This document shows, one piece after another, positions 1 through 11,168 of a DNA stretch of 64,000 nucleotides. The notes below the pieces were generated by a model, which had not been told where the DNA came from, ran no database searches, and was given only the letters and a program-made list of their open reading frames with translations. Position numbers and translations under genes: made by a program. Where the stretch lies: positions 62,001 through 126,000 of the forward strand of contig FMBT01000356.1 of NCBI GenBank assembly GCA_900095095.1, in the 5' to 3' direction. The DNA comes from Fragilariopsis cylindrus CCMP1102 (lineage: Eukaryota > Bacillariophyta > Bacillariophyceae > Bacillariales > Bacillariaceae). Position 1 is the first letter of the stretch, and every line of letters starts with the position of its first letter.

Positions 1-1
1 A

Positions 2-1372
2 CAAAATAGTAATATTATAGAGATATCATACGATGTTTGTGTATATGCTTGTGGTGTCCAAGCAGGTGGGAATGGAAATAGTATTAGTAAGGTTCCTGGA
101 GTATCATTCACGAATTGTCACTTTTTAAAGGATGTATCAGATGCATTACGTCTACGTATTAGTGTTGGCAATCTATTAGAACGTGCAAGTCGTCCAGGAC
201 TTACTGATAATCAACGTCGAAATTTACTTCATTTTGTTGTTGTCGGTGGTGGTGCGACAGGTGTGGAGTACATTGGTGAACTAACTGATTTTCTTCGTGA
301 TGTAACATCAAAGGAACGAAAAGGTGCATACGCATTATTGTCCTCATTTACATCAATTACATTAGTCCATGGTGGGACTGAAATTCTTCCTCAATTTGAT
401 AAACCTTTAAGGACGAAGGCAGTGACGACACTGACAGATCGTGGTGTTGATGTACGATTGAATACAAGAGTAGCCAAGGTTGAAAGTCCAACTTTGGTGA
501 AGGTTTATAAAAAGAAAGATGACGATGATTCGGAACAGCAACAGCAACAAGGAGAAGACGGCAGTGTGTATAAAGAGGAGGAAATTCATTGTGGGATTAT
601 TGTTTGGGCGGCAGGAACTGCACCGGTACCATTAACATATAAATTACTTGATAAATTACCTTTAAGTACAAAACAAAAATCATACCAAGGCCGTATACCC
701 GTCGATCCATGGTTAAGAGTAACTGGATCACCACCCGGAACTCTTTTTGCTTTAGGTGATGCATCTGTGATCGTTTCTTCTACTACTTCTTGTGATTCCT
801 ATGATGGTCAACTCGAGGATGACGACGGTGACCGTAAAGAGCAACACCAACAACACCAACAGCAAGAAGATTACATCCTTCCACAAACAGCTCAGGTCGC
901 TGCTCAACAAGGTGCATATATGGCACGTCTTTTGAATCGAAAATATTGCTTATCAGGCTTTACGACTCTACCAGAAGAAGAAAATCATGCCAAGGAATCT
1001 ACATCCACATCCATAACGGCAAGATCACGACCACCTATTCATCTCGCAGCGAATGATGGTGATATATCATCATTGGTTCGATTACGTGGTTCGGTAGAAG
1101 CAAAACCGTTCCGATTCTTAAATCTTGGTTTACTTGCATTTCTTGGTGGTGGTGAAGCATTGTCACAAATCCAATTTGGTGGTAGTAGTGATGGTAATAG
1201 TAATGGGAATGGTGATGGTGGGGGTTATAAAATAAACGAGGCAGGCTCTACTGGATTTTTATTATGGCGTAGTGTTTATATAGTCAAGCAAGTTAGTACA
1301 AGAACTCGTGTGCTTGTTTTATTTGATTGGTTCAAATGTAAATTATTTGGACGGGACGTAACTCGATTGTAG
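2..1372 (+). CDS. Type II NADH:ubiquinone oxidoreductase (NDH-2), 5' partial
   Basis: This is a rotenone-insensitive, non-proton-pumping NADH dehydrogenase that passes electrons from NADH through FAD to quinone, normally at the mitochondrial inner membrane. The frame is open from the window edge, so the N-terminal FAD-binding Rossmann motif and the targeting peptide lie outside. Visible are the second dinucleotide-binding motif VVVGGGATGVEYIGEL, the WAAGTAPVP segment, the LFALGDASV motif that holds FAD, the PQTAQVAAQQG helix, and the typical C-terminal membrane-contact region with LLWRSVYIVKQVS and DWFKCKLFGRD. A Gln/Asp-rich insertion follows GDASV at about 770-880; it does not look like the EF-hand of plant NDB proteins. 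Stop TAG at 1370-1372. The frame is intact. Family assignment is firm; the mitochondrial location is inferred from the family because the presequence is missing. Confidence 0.93.
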   Translation, partial: QNSNIIEISYDVCVYACGVQAGGNGNSISKVPGVSFTNCHFLKDVSDALRLRISVGNLLERASRPGLTDNQRRNLLHFVVVGGGATGVEYIGELTDFLRDVTSKERKGAYALLSSFTSITLVHGGTEILPQFDKPLRTKAVTTLTDRGVDVRLNTRVAKVESPTLVKVYKKKDDDDSEQQQQQGEDGSVYKEEEIHCGIIVWAAGTAPVPLTYKLLDKLPLSTKQKSYQGRIPVDPWLRVTGSPPGTLFALGDASVIVSSTTSCDSYDGQLEDDDGDRKEQHQQHQQQEDYILPQTAQVAAQQGAYMARLLNRKYCLSGFTTLPEEENHAKESTSTSITARSRPPIHLAANDGDISSLVRLRGSVEAKPFRFLNLGLLAFLGGGEALSQIQFGGSSDGNSNGNGDGGGYKINEAGSTGFLLWRSVYIVKQVSTRTRVLVLFDWFKCKLFGRDVTRL

Positions 1373-1637
1373 AAATGTATATGAATAAAGAGACTAATAA
1401 TGAACGATGATGGGTAGATAAAGAGCTGAAATCAATTTGTATGTGATAGTAAAAGTAACATTAATTAATATGCATTGTATCCTTTATTGTACAGTAGAAC
1501 TAAAAGTAAAACTAAGAACACCGACTCGTGTGTGTGTGCTTATCATACGCACCGTAAACTAGCGTAAAATCCAAACCCGATTGACACTACTTGTTTTATA
1601 AGCCATCAGTCTCCCAAAAGACCAGATTATGAATAAA

Positions 1638-2674
1638 TTAGAATCCAGCTGGGATCATATTACCAGGTGTACCGACTAATCCCCATTCTTGTTGTAATAA
1701 TGAAAATACACCATATGGTGGTACGACAGGTGTATTATTGATGGACATATTTTCAAATTTATGTTCAATAATTTTACCAGAATCTGGATCTAATTTATAC
1801 ATTGATATACCATCCACATGTAATGGTTTACCTAATGGCATTTTTGGTATTAGTACAGCATGCCATGAAACTTTAATTGAGGACCGAGCAAAGTCATATA
1901 CTAATCGGTACTGTATACCGGATCGTTCTGACTGGAACCAAAAATTTAAGAATTGGTGCATAAATTTTATTGAATTTTTATAATTCTCAATTCCAGTTAA
2001 TTGTACACCAGACGGGTCAACCACAGAAATATTTTCATGATAAATGCTATAATCTACGTCATAAAAGTAAGAGAGAAAGAAAGTGTGTGTGTGAGTTGTG
2101 TGTGTGTGTGTGTGTGTATCAGGAATAACAGGCGTTTATTACTATACAGTATGAATGATGATCAAGATTCGATACAACCAACAGATTCATTCGTTCATCA
2201 TTTCACTTCTTTAAAAAAAAAAGACTTACCAGGAGCAGTTTTTAGAATTTCTGGCATATCTTTTCTTAATGTATCCATTGCCTTTCCTAAATTCATTTGG
2301 AAATTTTTTCTTTCATTCGCCATGTCTTGTAATATAGGAGGTAATGTACTACTACTACTACTCGTTTCTCCTTCTTCTACTACACGAATCTCCAGTGTTT
2401 CTACTTGTAACACCATCGATGGAAGCGATCTTTGATCTTCGTCTTGTTGTACTGCGAGAGATAATAATGGTGCAGTTGTCGTTGCCGGCGTTGTTGTTGT
2501 TGTTGCTGTTGCATCATTATTGTAATTGTATACTGAATTATCAAGACGAACTTGTGAAAGACGATTGTTGTTCTTCGTTAATAATGTTTCGGGTGTAAAA
2601 GCGGTTGTACTACAGCACGTTGTGCCTGCTAATACAAGCATTGATAATATAAGACTTCTACGTTGAAACATCAT
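1638..2674 (-). CDS. Plastid-targeted DUF2358 (NTF2-like fold) protein, two exons
   Basis: I read exon 1 as 2674-2230 and exon 2 as 2053-1638, with an intron of 2229-2054 that starts GTAAGT and ends TAG; joining at phase 1 restores one frame of 286 residues. Residues 1-26 form a signal peptide ending CCSTTAF, which fits the diatom plastid cleavage motif (A before F), followed by a Thr/Asn-rich transit-like stretch. The mature part carries DYSIYHENISVVDPSG and LTGIENYK, hallmarks of DUF2358, a SnoaL/NTF2-like family found in cyanobacteria and plastids with no settled function. A (GT)n run occupies the intron at about 2083-2117. Its role in the plastid is unknown; the targeting call rests on the presequence only. 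Confidence 0.8.
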
Positions 2675-2907
2675 GGTTGCTATTGTTACTACAGTAGAAC
2701 GGATTTTTTAAGAAAGTTGTTTCTTGAGTAGATTGTAATGGTAATGAGAGTGCGGAATATTTAAAGGAATACTTTGCTTCTATTCCATGGGTTCAAAATA
2801 AATCTGTTGCTTTGTGGTTTTGCTGTGTCGTTTTGTATTTTCTCTAGCTTTTTATCGTGCGTACGTACGTACTCCTCACGTTAAGATTCAAATAGATACC
2901 ATAATAT

Positions 2908-2927
2908 TAACGTTACCGGTAACGTTA
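2908..2927. promoter_or_regulatory. 20-bp perfect palindrome upstream of the DUF2358 gene
   Basis: The sequence TAACGTTACCGGTAACGTTA is perfectly self-complementary and lies about 235 bases upstream of the DUF2358 start codon. It could be a binding site for a dimeric factor, but this is inference. A related half (CCGGTAACGTTAG) appears at about 36033-36045 upstream of another gene. Confidence 0.4.
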
Positions 2928-3188
2928 CATTGTCCCATTTTCATGTACTCGTGAACGACTCCGTCTTCTTTTTGTAGAGGAGTGAGTCACACAATTCTAC
3001 TTATGAGTAAGTATCAAGGAACAAAGAGAAAGCTTCGAAAAAGTCCACGTCGCACACAATGTGCTATGTGGCACTATGCTACGGTAATAAGTACTTTTTC
3101 AATAAAAAATGAATGGGTGGCTGATAACAATATTAATACGGACGATGGACAGGTATTACATTTTTTTAAATTTCATTCATATAGCAAA

Positions 3189-3380
3189 GATACCTTTATT
3201 GACGCCACATCGAATAATCAGTTATGCTAATTCAATGGATATCATCGAATTCAATGTCCTTGCGAATCGAGTAGGAGAAGATACCTTTATTGACGCCACA
3301 TCGGCTAATCAGTTATGCATGCTCATTGAATTCAATGGAAATCATTGAATTCAATGTCCTTGCGAATCGAGTAGGAGAAG
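3189..3380. repeat. Tandem duplication of a ~91-101-bp unit
   Basis: Copy 1 (3189-3279) and copy 2 (3280-3380) share GATACCTTTATTGACGCCAC at the start and CCTTGCGAATCGAGTAGGAG at the end. They differ by a few substitutions and an insertion of about 10 bases in copy 2. Each copy contains one or two versions of the palindrome CATTGAATTCAATG (3243-3256 imperfect, 3324-3337, 3343-3356), and a further copy of its core lies just outside at 3404-3415. Confidence 0.8.
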
Positions 3381-3682
3381 AATAGAACTTCGAGATAGAG
3401 TTAATTGAATTCAATGACTTCCTTTTTTCCACTTTCTATTATATTTACCACTTACCTCTTGACTAACTCAAAAGAAAACACTGATTTGCAACATAAAGGA
3501 TACTACTGAGGAAGCCTATAGGCGAAAATTACACACACATAATTTCAGTACATAATAGTATATGAGTTAATAGTCCACTTCTTTAGTGACAAAATCTATA
3601 ACACAGTCATAACGAATACCATAGCAAATCGGACGGTAAGGCAATAACACTACATATCTACATAAATAAATAAACAAACTGC

Positions 3683-4012
3683 ATGATGGACGATGACGAT
3701 GATGATAACTATTGTGATTGGTGTAGTAAGGAAACAAAACGACGATCCTTAATTATGGGTAGTGGTTTCGCACCCAAATGGGGTAAAGGTGAAATGGTTT
3801 GTACGAAATGTTTAAATACAAAGAAATCGTTCTATTATAAAATCAAATATATAGGACGAACAATGTTTGCAACAAAAACATACTACAATAAATATTGGAA
3901 AAACGATGAAAGAGCTAAAGTATTACAAGAACCTACCGCAATTAATGATGATGATTACTATGGCGATAATGGCGAGGATGACGAGGATTTATTTTTGACC
4001 AAAAAAAGCTAG
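3683..4012 (+). CDS. Small zinc-ribbon-like protein of unknown function
   Basis: A 109-residue protein with an Asp-rich start, then CDWC and CTKC pairs about 28 residues apart, which together could bind one zinc ion, then a basic middle and an acidic tail. I do not recognise the family. The four-cysteine arrangement and the conserved-looking segment between them (GSGFAPKWGKGEMVC) argue that it is real rather than a chance frame. Start chosen at the first ATG of two in a row; the stop is TAG at 4010-4012. No signal peptide or membrane segment is visible, so a nuclear or cytosolic place is likely. Confidence 0.6.
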   Translation: MMDDDDDDNYCDWCSKETKRRSLIMGSGFAPKWGKGEMVCTKCLNTKKSFYYKIKYIGRTMFATKTYYNKYWKNDERAKVLQEPTAINDDDYYGDNGEDDEDLFLTKKS

Positions 4013-4159
4013 CGACTGGCAAGTCATTATCGCATTTCGTTTGGTTTTGCTTTTATGGCACGCACAATTCAAGACGGTCGTTTTGCATCTGTCACATTGA
4101 TAGTGTTTATGATGAAGTCAATATATAGAATGGATATTTAAAAAAAAAGACCTATGACC

Positions 4160-6998
4160 TTAACCTTTTTGAACTACCTGTTTCACAATCTCAAGAATGA
4201 TAGCCGCTGCATCAGGTAGTCCTCTAAAGGGATCTTCTTCGTCTAGATTCTGTTCAGTTTCGTTCCAATCATGTTTTGTAAAACTACTTTGCTGCTCAGT
4301 CTCGTTTTTATTAGTTCCATCACCAAATAAGTGCGCATTGCGATAGTATGTATCACTTACGGAACTGGATTTTACTTCTCGAACAAAGCCCTTAAGAGAC
4401 TCAAAGATCGGACTCCGACGATGATGCGTTTCGAAGAGTGTTTCGTTTGATTTCAAAGCATAAGTCAAGCTTTCAAAGGAATTTCCAAACACCAACGGGC
4501 GATGGCAGGGGGCATCTATGTGATGACTTAATTCCACATTGAGTCGTTGTTCGTCATCCTCTTCCGTGTACAAGGCTAAGAGAGGCATATGAGAATAAAT
4601 ACACTCTGACATAAGTTGAGATCCAGCCGAACTGGCAACTCCATCTGCTACATGCATCAGAGGAACAAAGAGCGACCGATCCATAACTCGGATTAATTTG
4701 GGACCATCACCAGTTTTAGTCTTGACAACATCACCGGGTGAGATGAGGATGTCCTCAACCTGTAATAATCGTCGCCTATCTGTTTCACTACGAATATGTT
4801 TCTTGCGTTCCTGATCGCGATCTATAACAATCCACTTGATACCATAACGATTCGGATTGCTAGCCATTTCTTTTGAATAGCCAGTATCAAACAGTAGGAC
4901 ATCAAAATCAGCTTCTAAGAGTGCTTGGACTACATGCTCACCATTGTGATCTCGAAAATAACAAATTACCAATTTTCGATGTGAAAAACTGGGCAAAGAA
5001 GAAGAAGATCCAGTTGTTGCTACTGCTGCTGCTGCTTCTGCTGATGTCTCTGTTAGTAGTAGTTTTATACGATCCGATTGTGGAAGGTTATTTTCGTGCA
5101 CTTTACCCCGACGAAACCACTTTCGAGATTCTGCCATTTGCAAGACTTCTGGACGTAAAGGAGCTCTCGCTACAGTACCACTAGCAAAGCGTGATTCTAA
5201 GAAGCAAAAGTGTGTCGCAATTTGCCACTCCGTAAATAGGCTCGATACGTAATTTAACCGTCCTTGTTTGTTCCATGCACGATTTAGTTGGTTCGAATCT
5301 TTGACCCATGACGGCTTCTGAGCGATATTAAAAAGCTCTCCGTGGGCGATACCTACGGACGGTATACCCCCTAATTCGGCTCGTATCATGCCCGGAAAGT
5401 CACCATCACTGACAATAAGTTGAGGATACCGTCCTGACGCCGCCGAAACTTCACAGTCCCCACTAACACGTTCCATCACGTGCGATAGAGCATCAAAAAA
5501 AGTTTGATCAGGTGTGATGCTGGCTATAGAAATCGCGGTCGTCTTGCCCCGTTTCATCACTTGTAGACGATTGTTGGCACCACCACCCACATCTTCTTTT
5601 TCTCGATGCAGTTGCTGATCTATACCTAGCACATCCTGATCTATTGGATCGATAATGATTTTAGCGTCTTCGTGCAGAGCCCTCCACATAGAAGCGCGAG
5701 TCAAAAACATACGAACGTCGACACCGGCACGATTCAATTTCTCTACAATTGCTACACTGCGGGCGTAGTGTCCGATTCCTCGTCCATGTACATAATATTC
5801 GACTAGTGGTCGAGGTGAATTATCATCGTAATCAATATCAATGTTGTTGTTATTGTTATTGTTATTAATGTTGTTGTTGTTTTTAAAATCGATACTGTCA
5901 AAAACACCACCACCCCTTCGTTGTTGTTCTGCGAAAGCTAAGAAGGCAGCAAAGTCTGACGGTGGAGGACGCGATGATGGCGGTGGCGTACACACATCAA
6001 CAGCATCATTATAAAAGTCCCAGCAAAGCAAGACAGTCAATCCCAATATAACAGCGAACAGTAATATTAAACCGTATATAAATCTTCGTTGGAATTTCTT
6101 ACAAGGTTTCCGTATTGAACGAATCGCATAACGACAATATAGTGAACAAATTAAAGTTAGTTCGGAAGCAATTACTCTAATAGAAGGTAGTGGCGGTTGG
6201 GAAGACGAAGAAGAAACTGAAGACGGAGATGCTAGGTGCCGTGGCGACGGCGTCGTTGATTCGTAGTGTTGTGGATGGTGGTGATGCTTATGGTAGTATT
6301 CGTAAGAGTCTTCTTGTTGTTGTTGTTGGTGTCGTCGTCGTTGATGTAGTAGATTTAGTACTAGCCGAACCAATACCAGCTGTCGTCGAATAGGTGGATC
6401 CTCCCATCAATCCGAATAGAGAATTGGGAGATGAAGAGTACTGCTGACTATGTAAGTTATTGCTACTGTTACCTCCACCCACGGATCCTCTTCGCGAAAG
6501 TCCAAGGACACTACTGTTCCTTGACAAGAGAGAATGTTCTGATGCCGAATTTTCAGACGCGATTGATCCGAAAGATGATGCTGTCGTTGTTTGATTGTTA
6601 GTATTAGTATTAGTATTGGTATTACTGTTGCTAGCATTAGCTACACCACTACTACGATGGCCACCTCTCCGACGAGGACGGTTGAGTTTCCCATGTAATT
6701 GTTTCGTTCGAGGTGATCGTGTGCTACCTATCGTAGTAGTCGGTGTCGGTGTTGTTGTTAATGCTCCTGCTTCGGATGTTTTTACATATACAGGAGAATC
6801 AATCGAATAATGAGACGACGAGGGCGAACAATATCCATCGTCCTCTGAAGCATCACGGTCGCGTTGTTGCTGTTGAAGATGTAACGGTAGGGATGGAGAA
6901 GAAATCCCACTATCGGAAGATGAGCAAGAAGAATCGATATTATTATTATCGTAGCTGCTTCTTTGTTGTCTCGACGAAATCATGTTTGGCTTTATCAT
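4160..6998 (-). CDS. Type II membrane glycosyltransferase, GT28/MurG-like, two exons
   Basis: Exon 1 is 6998-6473 and exon 2 is 6360-4160. The joining intron 6472-6361 (112 bases, GTAACA...TAG) is my inference: two long frames overlap here, the downstream one has no ATG before its catalytic domain, and this splice keeps phase. The N-terminal ~190 residues are low-complexity Ser/Thr/Asn with Gln and His runs. A basic segment and a membrane helix (GLILLFAVILGLTVLLCWDF) follow, then the catalytic part with VHGRGIGHYARSVAIVEKL, the donor-side GDFPGMIRAELGGIPSVGIAHG, and a C-terminal half with SAGSQLMSECIYSHMPLLAL. These fit UDP-sugar glycosyltransferases of the MurG/GT28 type, probably in the Golgi lumen. 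The sugar and acceptor cannot be told. An Asn-rich run (about 5820-5885) interrupts the lumenal stem. Confidence 0.72.
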
Positions 6999-7703
6999 GC
7001 AATTATTAGTAAATAGTTTAGTTTTGGACCCAATATATTATCCCCGTCTTCGTCCACGCCGCTAAGCTCTATGCTACGGTAGATAATAAGTGATCGAGGG
7101 TGTTGTTTGTTGATTGATTCAGCAATATTTAAATACGGTACTCGCTTTGTCTCCCACACTCTCTCTACATTCAAATGATGTTTCTTGTTTGTTACAACGA
7201 CTATTTACTAGCACCAGTAGTATTATTTGTAACGTTAGTCGTACTTTTTTTTTTTACACAAAAATGAAAAATGAGATACGAATAATAATGTTGTAAGTAC
7301 GTTGAAATAATAACACCAAATTTTTGGAAAATTAAAGCATCCTGTAGTGTTACCGCGACTTAACGATGGGGCTTCGCATCCTTAGTGGAGAACAACGCGT
7401 AAGTCGTGCCGACTAAAAACAAAAATGAGAAAATTGAAATTTGAGACCGGCCCTGGCCAAAACAAAAACGAAAGCTTCCAAACTAGTCCAACTGAACATG
7501 TCATACGATCAGAAATAACTGTCATAGCTAGTCTTACTTGTAAAAGGATTCTATCTTGACTCTGAATATACACAAAACCTTAGATTGACAACAACATCCC
7601 GGCAGAGAGCAAACGCACGAGCATCATTCATTCATTCATTCGTTCGTTCATTCATATATCATATCATATCATTCAGCAGCAGTAGGCAAAATAAAAATAA
7701 ACC
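6999..7703. other. Intergenic, divergent promoter region
   Basis: This separates the divergent glycosyltransferase and SNARE genes. An ATTC-type tetranucleotide run lies at about 7624-7654 followed by ATATC repeats. No coding sequence is supported. Confidence 0.6.
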
Positions 7704-8701
7704 ATGTCAGAATCCTACGAAGATTACGAACTAGTAAGTTCTTAAGTTGTTGTGTTTTGTTCCCGTCCGTCGTTAAATCGTTCCCCATTTATAGTATTCT
7801 TCTTCGACTCTTCGAATTGAATGTATTGTTTGTCTCTAATAATAATCATCAATCTACAAAATTATTTTCCTTAATTTTTATTCATCCTTGTTTACATACC
7901 GCCCTTTTTCTCAAAAATAAATCAAATATATATATATATATATATGTATAGGAATATAATGCATGTTTGTCACGTATTCGCAGTTACTTAGCAACAAGTA
8001 CACGACCACGAACAACATTACAAGAATGTGAACGTTTATTGGGGCAAGCGAAGCAACATGCAACTGCTATGCAGGGATTAGCAGAAGTGGAAGGTAATCA
8101 AATGAAAATTAAAGATGCGTCACAAAAAATTGAACGTGACATTGGACCATTATCTAAGGAAGTGACACGAGCATTAAATATAAATGGAAATGAATGGAAA
8201 TGGAAATGGAGGAGAAGGAGGTCGAGAAGAATTATTTGCACAGGTACCGGGTATGCATGGAAGAGATTATGGATATAATTCATCTGATATGGAATCACTC
8301 ATTGGTAGTTCAGAAGATATGTTACGAGAATCATTGTCGTAAGTAGTTAAACTTTTCTTTTTTGTATATTATGGAGACAGAGAGAAGATTTTTTTATATA
8401 TTTGGATTGTCTAGAATTATCTTCTGATATTAATTTTTCTTTCTTTCAATGTTTATCTTAATCGTAACGAAAAACGTATCCACACGCAACCAACAAAAAA
8501 TGAAAGTCTTACAATGGAAACAGAACAATTGGTAATGTAACAATTGATCAGATGGGTCGACAACGTGAACAATTACAGGGTGCAAATAGGAATATAATCC
8601 GTACACGTGAAATTGTTGAACAGGCGGGATCAATTTTACAAGAAATGAGTCGAAAGGCATTTAAAAATAAATTATTTTTATATATTTGTGTGGTATATTA
8701 A
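7704..8701 (+). CDS. VTI1: Vti1-type Qb-SNARE, three exons, with apparent frame breaks
   Basis: Vti1 is the Qb-SNARE of Golgi, endosome and vacuole fusion. Exon 1 (7704-7733) encodes MSESYEDYEL; exon 2 starts at 7952 after a TAG acceptor and gives the N-terminal helical domain (EYNACLSRIRSYLA to SKEVTRALN). The frame then slips in the (AAATGG)n stretch near 8185-8205, after which the sense continues as PGMHGRDYGYNSSDMESLIG up to a GTAAGT donor at 8339. Exon 3 starts about 8524 and encodes the SNARE helix with IDQMGRQREQLQGANRNIIR and ILQEMSRKAFKNKLF. The terminal anchor is cut after CVVY by TAA at 8699-8701; a two-base slip would extend it to 8724. The breaks sit at short repeats and look like consensus errors, but a real loss of the anchor cannot be excluded. 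Confidence 0.72.
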
Positions 8702-9374
8702 TATTTGGTAATTTTGGGCATTAACACGATTGTTTAAGAAATCTTAATAGAACAACAACAAAACACAACAACAAACAAAGAAAACTTTAGTAAACTTAGA
8801 ACCAAAAAGATATATAGAAAGAGCAGGAACTGAAAGAAAAACAAAAATGTATGTATACTATATCTGTCAACGAATAATAATTACGGGGGGATGATTGAAG
8901 GTTGTGCAATGGTTGACTGTTGATGAACGATTTAATCTTAGATGAGGAATACTACTTAATGAAACGACAACAAGCGATTGGGGAAATGGGAGAGGAAGGT
9001 GCATGATGCAGCAAGTGAATAAAACTAATTTTGGAAACAATTCCATCCTTTTGTTTCAGTAACTTTCTTTCGTGGTAAAAGACATTAGTATTGCGCATAA
9101 CTACTACGAGGATCTTAATCCGGAAAAACTTCATACTGTAATGGAAACACTCACACATACACATACACATTGTAATGTATTTATTAGAAACTCATAATAT
9201 AAAAAATAAAGAGAATTTCATCTATTGTTATTGCTTTTATATCTATTGAATACTTCTCTTTTAATGAATGGATTTTTCCTTTGGCAAAAATATATACTCG
9301 CTTTCTTTCACTCTTGACTCTTACAGTAATCAAATATATTTAAAGAAGGTATCTGAATTTTTTTCTCCAAAATT
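8702..9374. other. Intergenic, convergent 3' ends
   Basis: AT-rich DNA between the converging SNARE and DUF2993-like genes, with A-rich CAACAAAACA repeats near 8750-8790. No gene is supported. Confidence 0.55.
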
Positions 9375-11168
9375 CTATATCGAAAATCTGCCGAGTTTGG
9401 TCAACCACCTTCCTATATCATAAAAGAATCTTGCTGAAAAAGCATCACTGGTTTGTACGTAATCCTGCATGAGCCGTACGGTACGATCGGGTGTGATCGT
9501 AACGCTAGCTGCGATCTTGAGTAGTTTTTGTTTGCCATCAATGATGACACTATGGAACTTAGTGTTATGTCCAACATCAAGGTCCAATGTTGGAACAACA
9601 GGTACGAATAGTCCAATGTCTCTATTTAGAGAAATCTCAAGTCCTGGAAAGGTCAACACATGTCCTCGATTACTGCGGGAAATGCCTGACCGAACTTCAA
9701 AGCGTATTGGTGCTGAACCGAAATGTGTCTTTGCTTTGCCCTTGCAGGAAATTTTACCTGTTGGCTGTGATTTTGATTTATATGCGATAACCAGGAGTTA
9801 AAACAAAAAACGGAAGGTTGAGGGTTTTAGTTAGTAAATGAGCAAATAATTAAGTTCATATCCATAATGTAACATTGTATTGTTTTTTCTTCTTCTTTTC
9901 TATCAATGTATTCCATATTATTTACTTACCAATATATCTATAGAAGTAATTTCTATGGAGCTCGACTGGACCCCTCGATCTTTCAAAACATTGATTAATA
10001 AACGTCGAAGTCCATTCTTAACGCAAGGAGAAAAGAGCAAGTCATGCCTGACATGGTCAAATCTTCGATGTGAAGATCAAATTGTTTGGGATATCGTACA
10101 TTATTATTTTTAGTATTGCTTGGTCCTTTTCGATCTTTCTGTAGTGATGATATTGACGCAACTTGTTTGTGTTTTTGTTCAGTGACTTCATTCGATTGAA
10201 AGAATCCTATCAAGTTCAACGTTACTTGATCTATATTTAGTTTGATACTAGAAAATCGAATAGGATCAAATACTATTCGTCCACAATTGAGTTTTGCGTC
10301 GGCTCGTAAGCGTCCCCTGAATAAGCGTCTAATATTATTGTAATTTCCAAGTGATGGACGAACATCAATCGTTAAGTCTTCGGGAAGCTCTGCAGGCCAT
10401 CGAACACCAATCCGATCGGTCAATATGTTTTCTAACAATCGACATATCAATTTTGGTGCCAATGGGATGCCACCACCTTTCTTGGCATTATTGGTGGACG
10501 TATTCTCAGCTGGTGTTATTGATACATCGAAAAACTCGAGTCTAAAGTCAAAGGAGGTTGAGACTTTTGTTGCTCTTTAGTAGTGTCTATTGCTATCGAA
10601 GATTGAGGAACAACGGGAAGAATTGATTCTGGATCCATTGTTTCGAAATTTCTTGCAATGAAATCGCTATTAGCAACAAAAGATTCCGCCATAATATTGG
10701 TGCTTCTTGTTCCGTCCTCGACGACGGTATTTGTATTACCTCCAGTCATCATTGGGAGAGGCGGACTTGAGGAGGAGGATGACGACTTCAACGAAGACTT
10801 CGATTGTTGTCCTCGTCGCCATGGTATCCTACCGAATATTCTTCGGTGCCAACCTTCTGTATTAACATTAGCACCACCGATGTTGGAACTTCTTCGTCCG
10901 AATCGTCCACGCTTTTGTCCTGTCTCCTCCTGATGATGGTGGTCGCTCAATAAAGCCGCTTTGCGTGCGGGTGAAGAGCGTCGATATAAAGGATAATGAT
11001 GTTCTATAACATCGGAAGATGATCCAATGTGTATCGATCTTTGATTGTATTCATTGGCTATATAGCTCCGTGAAGGTGTGTTAGTGGTGGTGGTAACGGT
11101 ATTAACAAAGAATCCCCAGACCACGAAAGGGCACTGAGCGTGACGGCCAATATTGCAAAGCGTGACAT
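9375..11168 (-). CDS. DUF2993 (LmeA-like) family protein, two exons, apparent frame breaks
   Basis: Exon 2 is 9764-9375 and exon 1 ends at 9930; the intron 9929-9765 has GTAAGT and CACAG and joins at phase 0. Exon 1 starts best at ATG 11168 with a signal-like stretch MSRFAILAVTLSALS, but a one-base slip near 11122 is then needed to reach the Ser/Arg-rich region. Two more slips are implied near 10565-10590 and 10030-10045, because conserved sense passes between frames (FRLEFFDVSITPAEN; RLRADAKLNCGRIVFDPIRF; then LLFSPCVKNGLRRLL). The domain resembles DUF2993, a lipid-binding-like beta-rich family of cyanobacteria, plants and actinobacteria (LmeA). A role at plastid membranes is possible but unproven. 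Family assignment is by motif feel and moderate. Confidence 0.58.

Larger units (their letters stand above)
2675..3682. other. Intergenic: promoter region, palindrome and local tandem repeat
   Basis: This holds the upstream region of the minus-strand DUF2358 gene and of the plus-strand zinc-ribbon gene. No convincing coding sequence is seen; small open frames around 2982-3348 run through the tandem repeat and match no known family. The palindrome and the repeat are listed separately. Confidence 0.6.
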
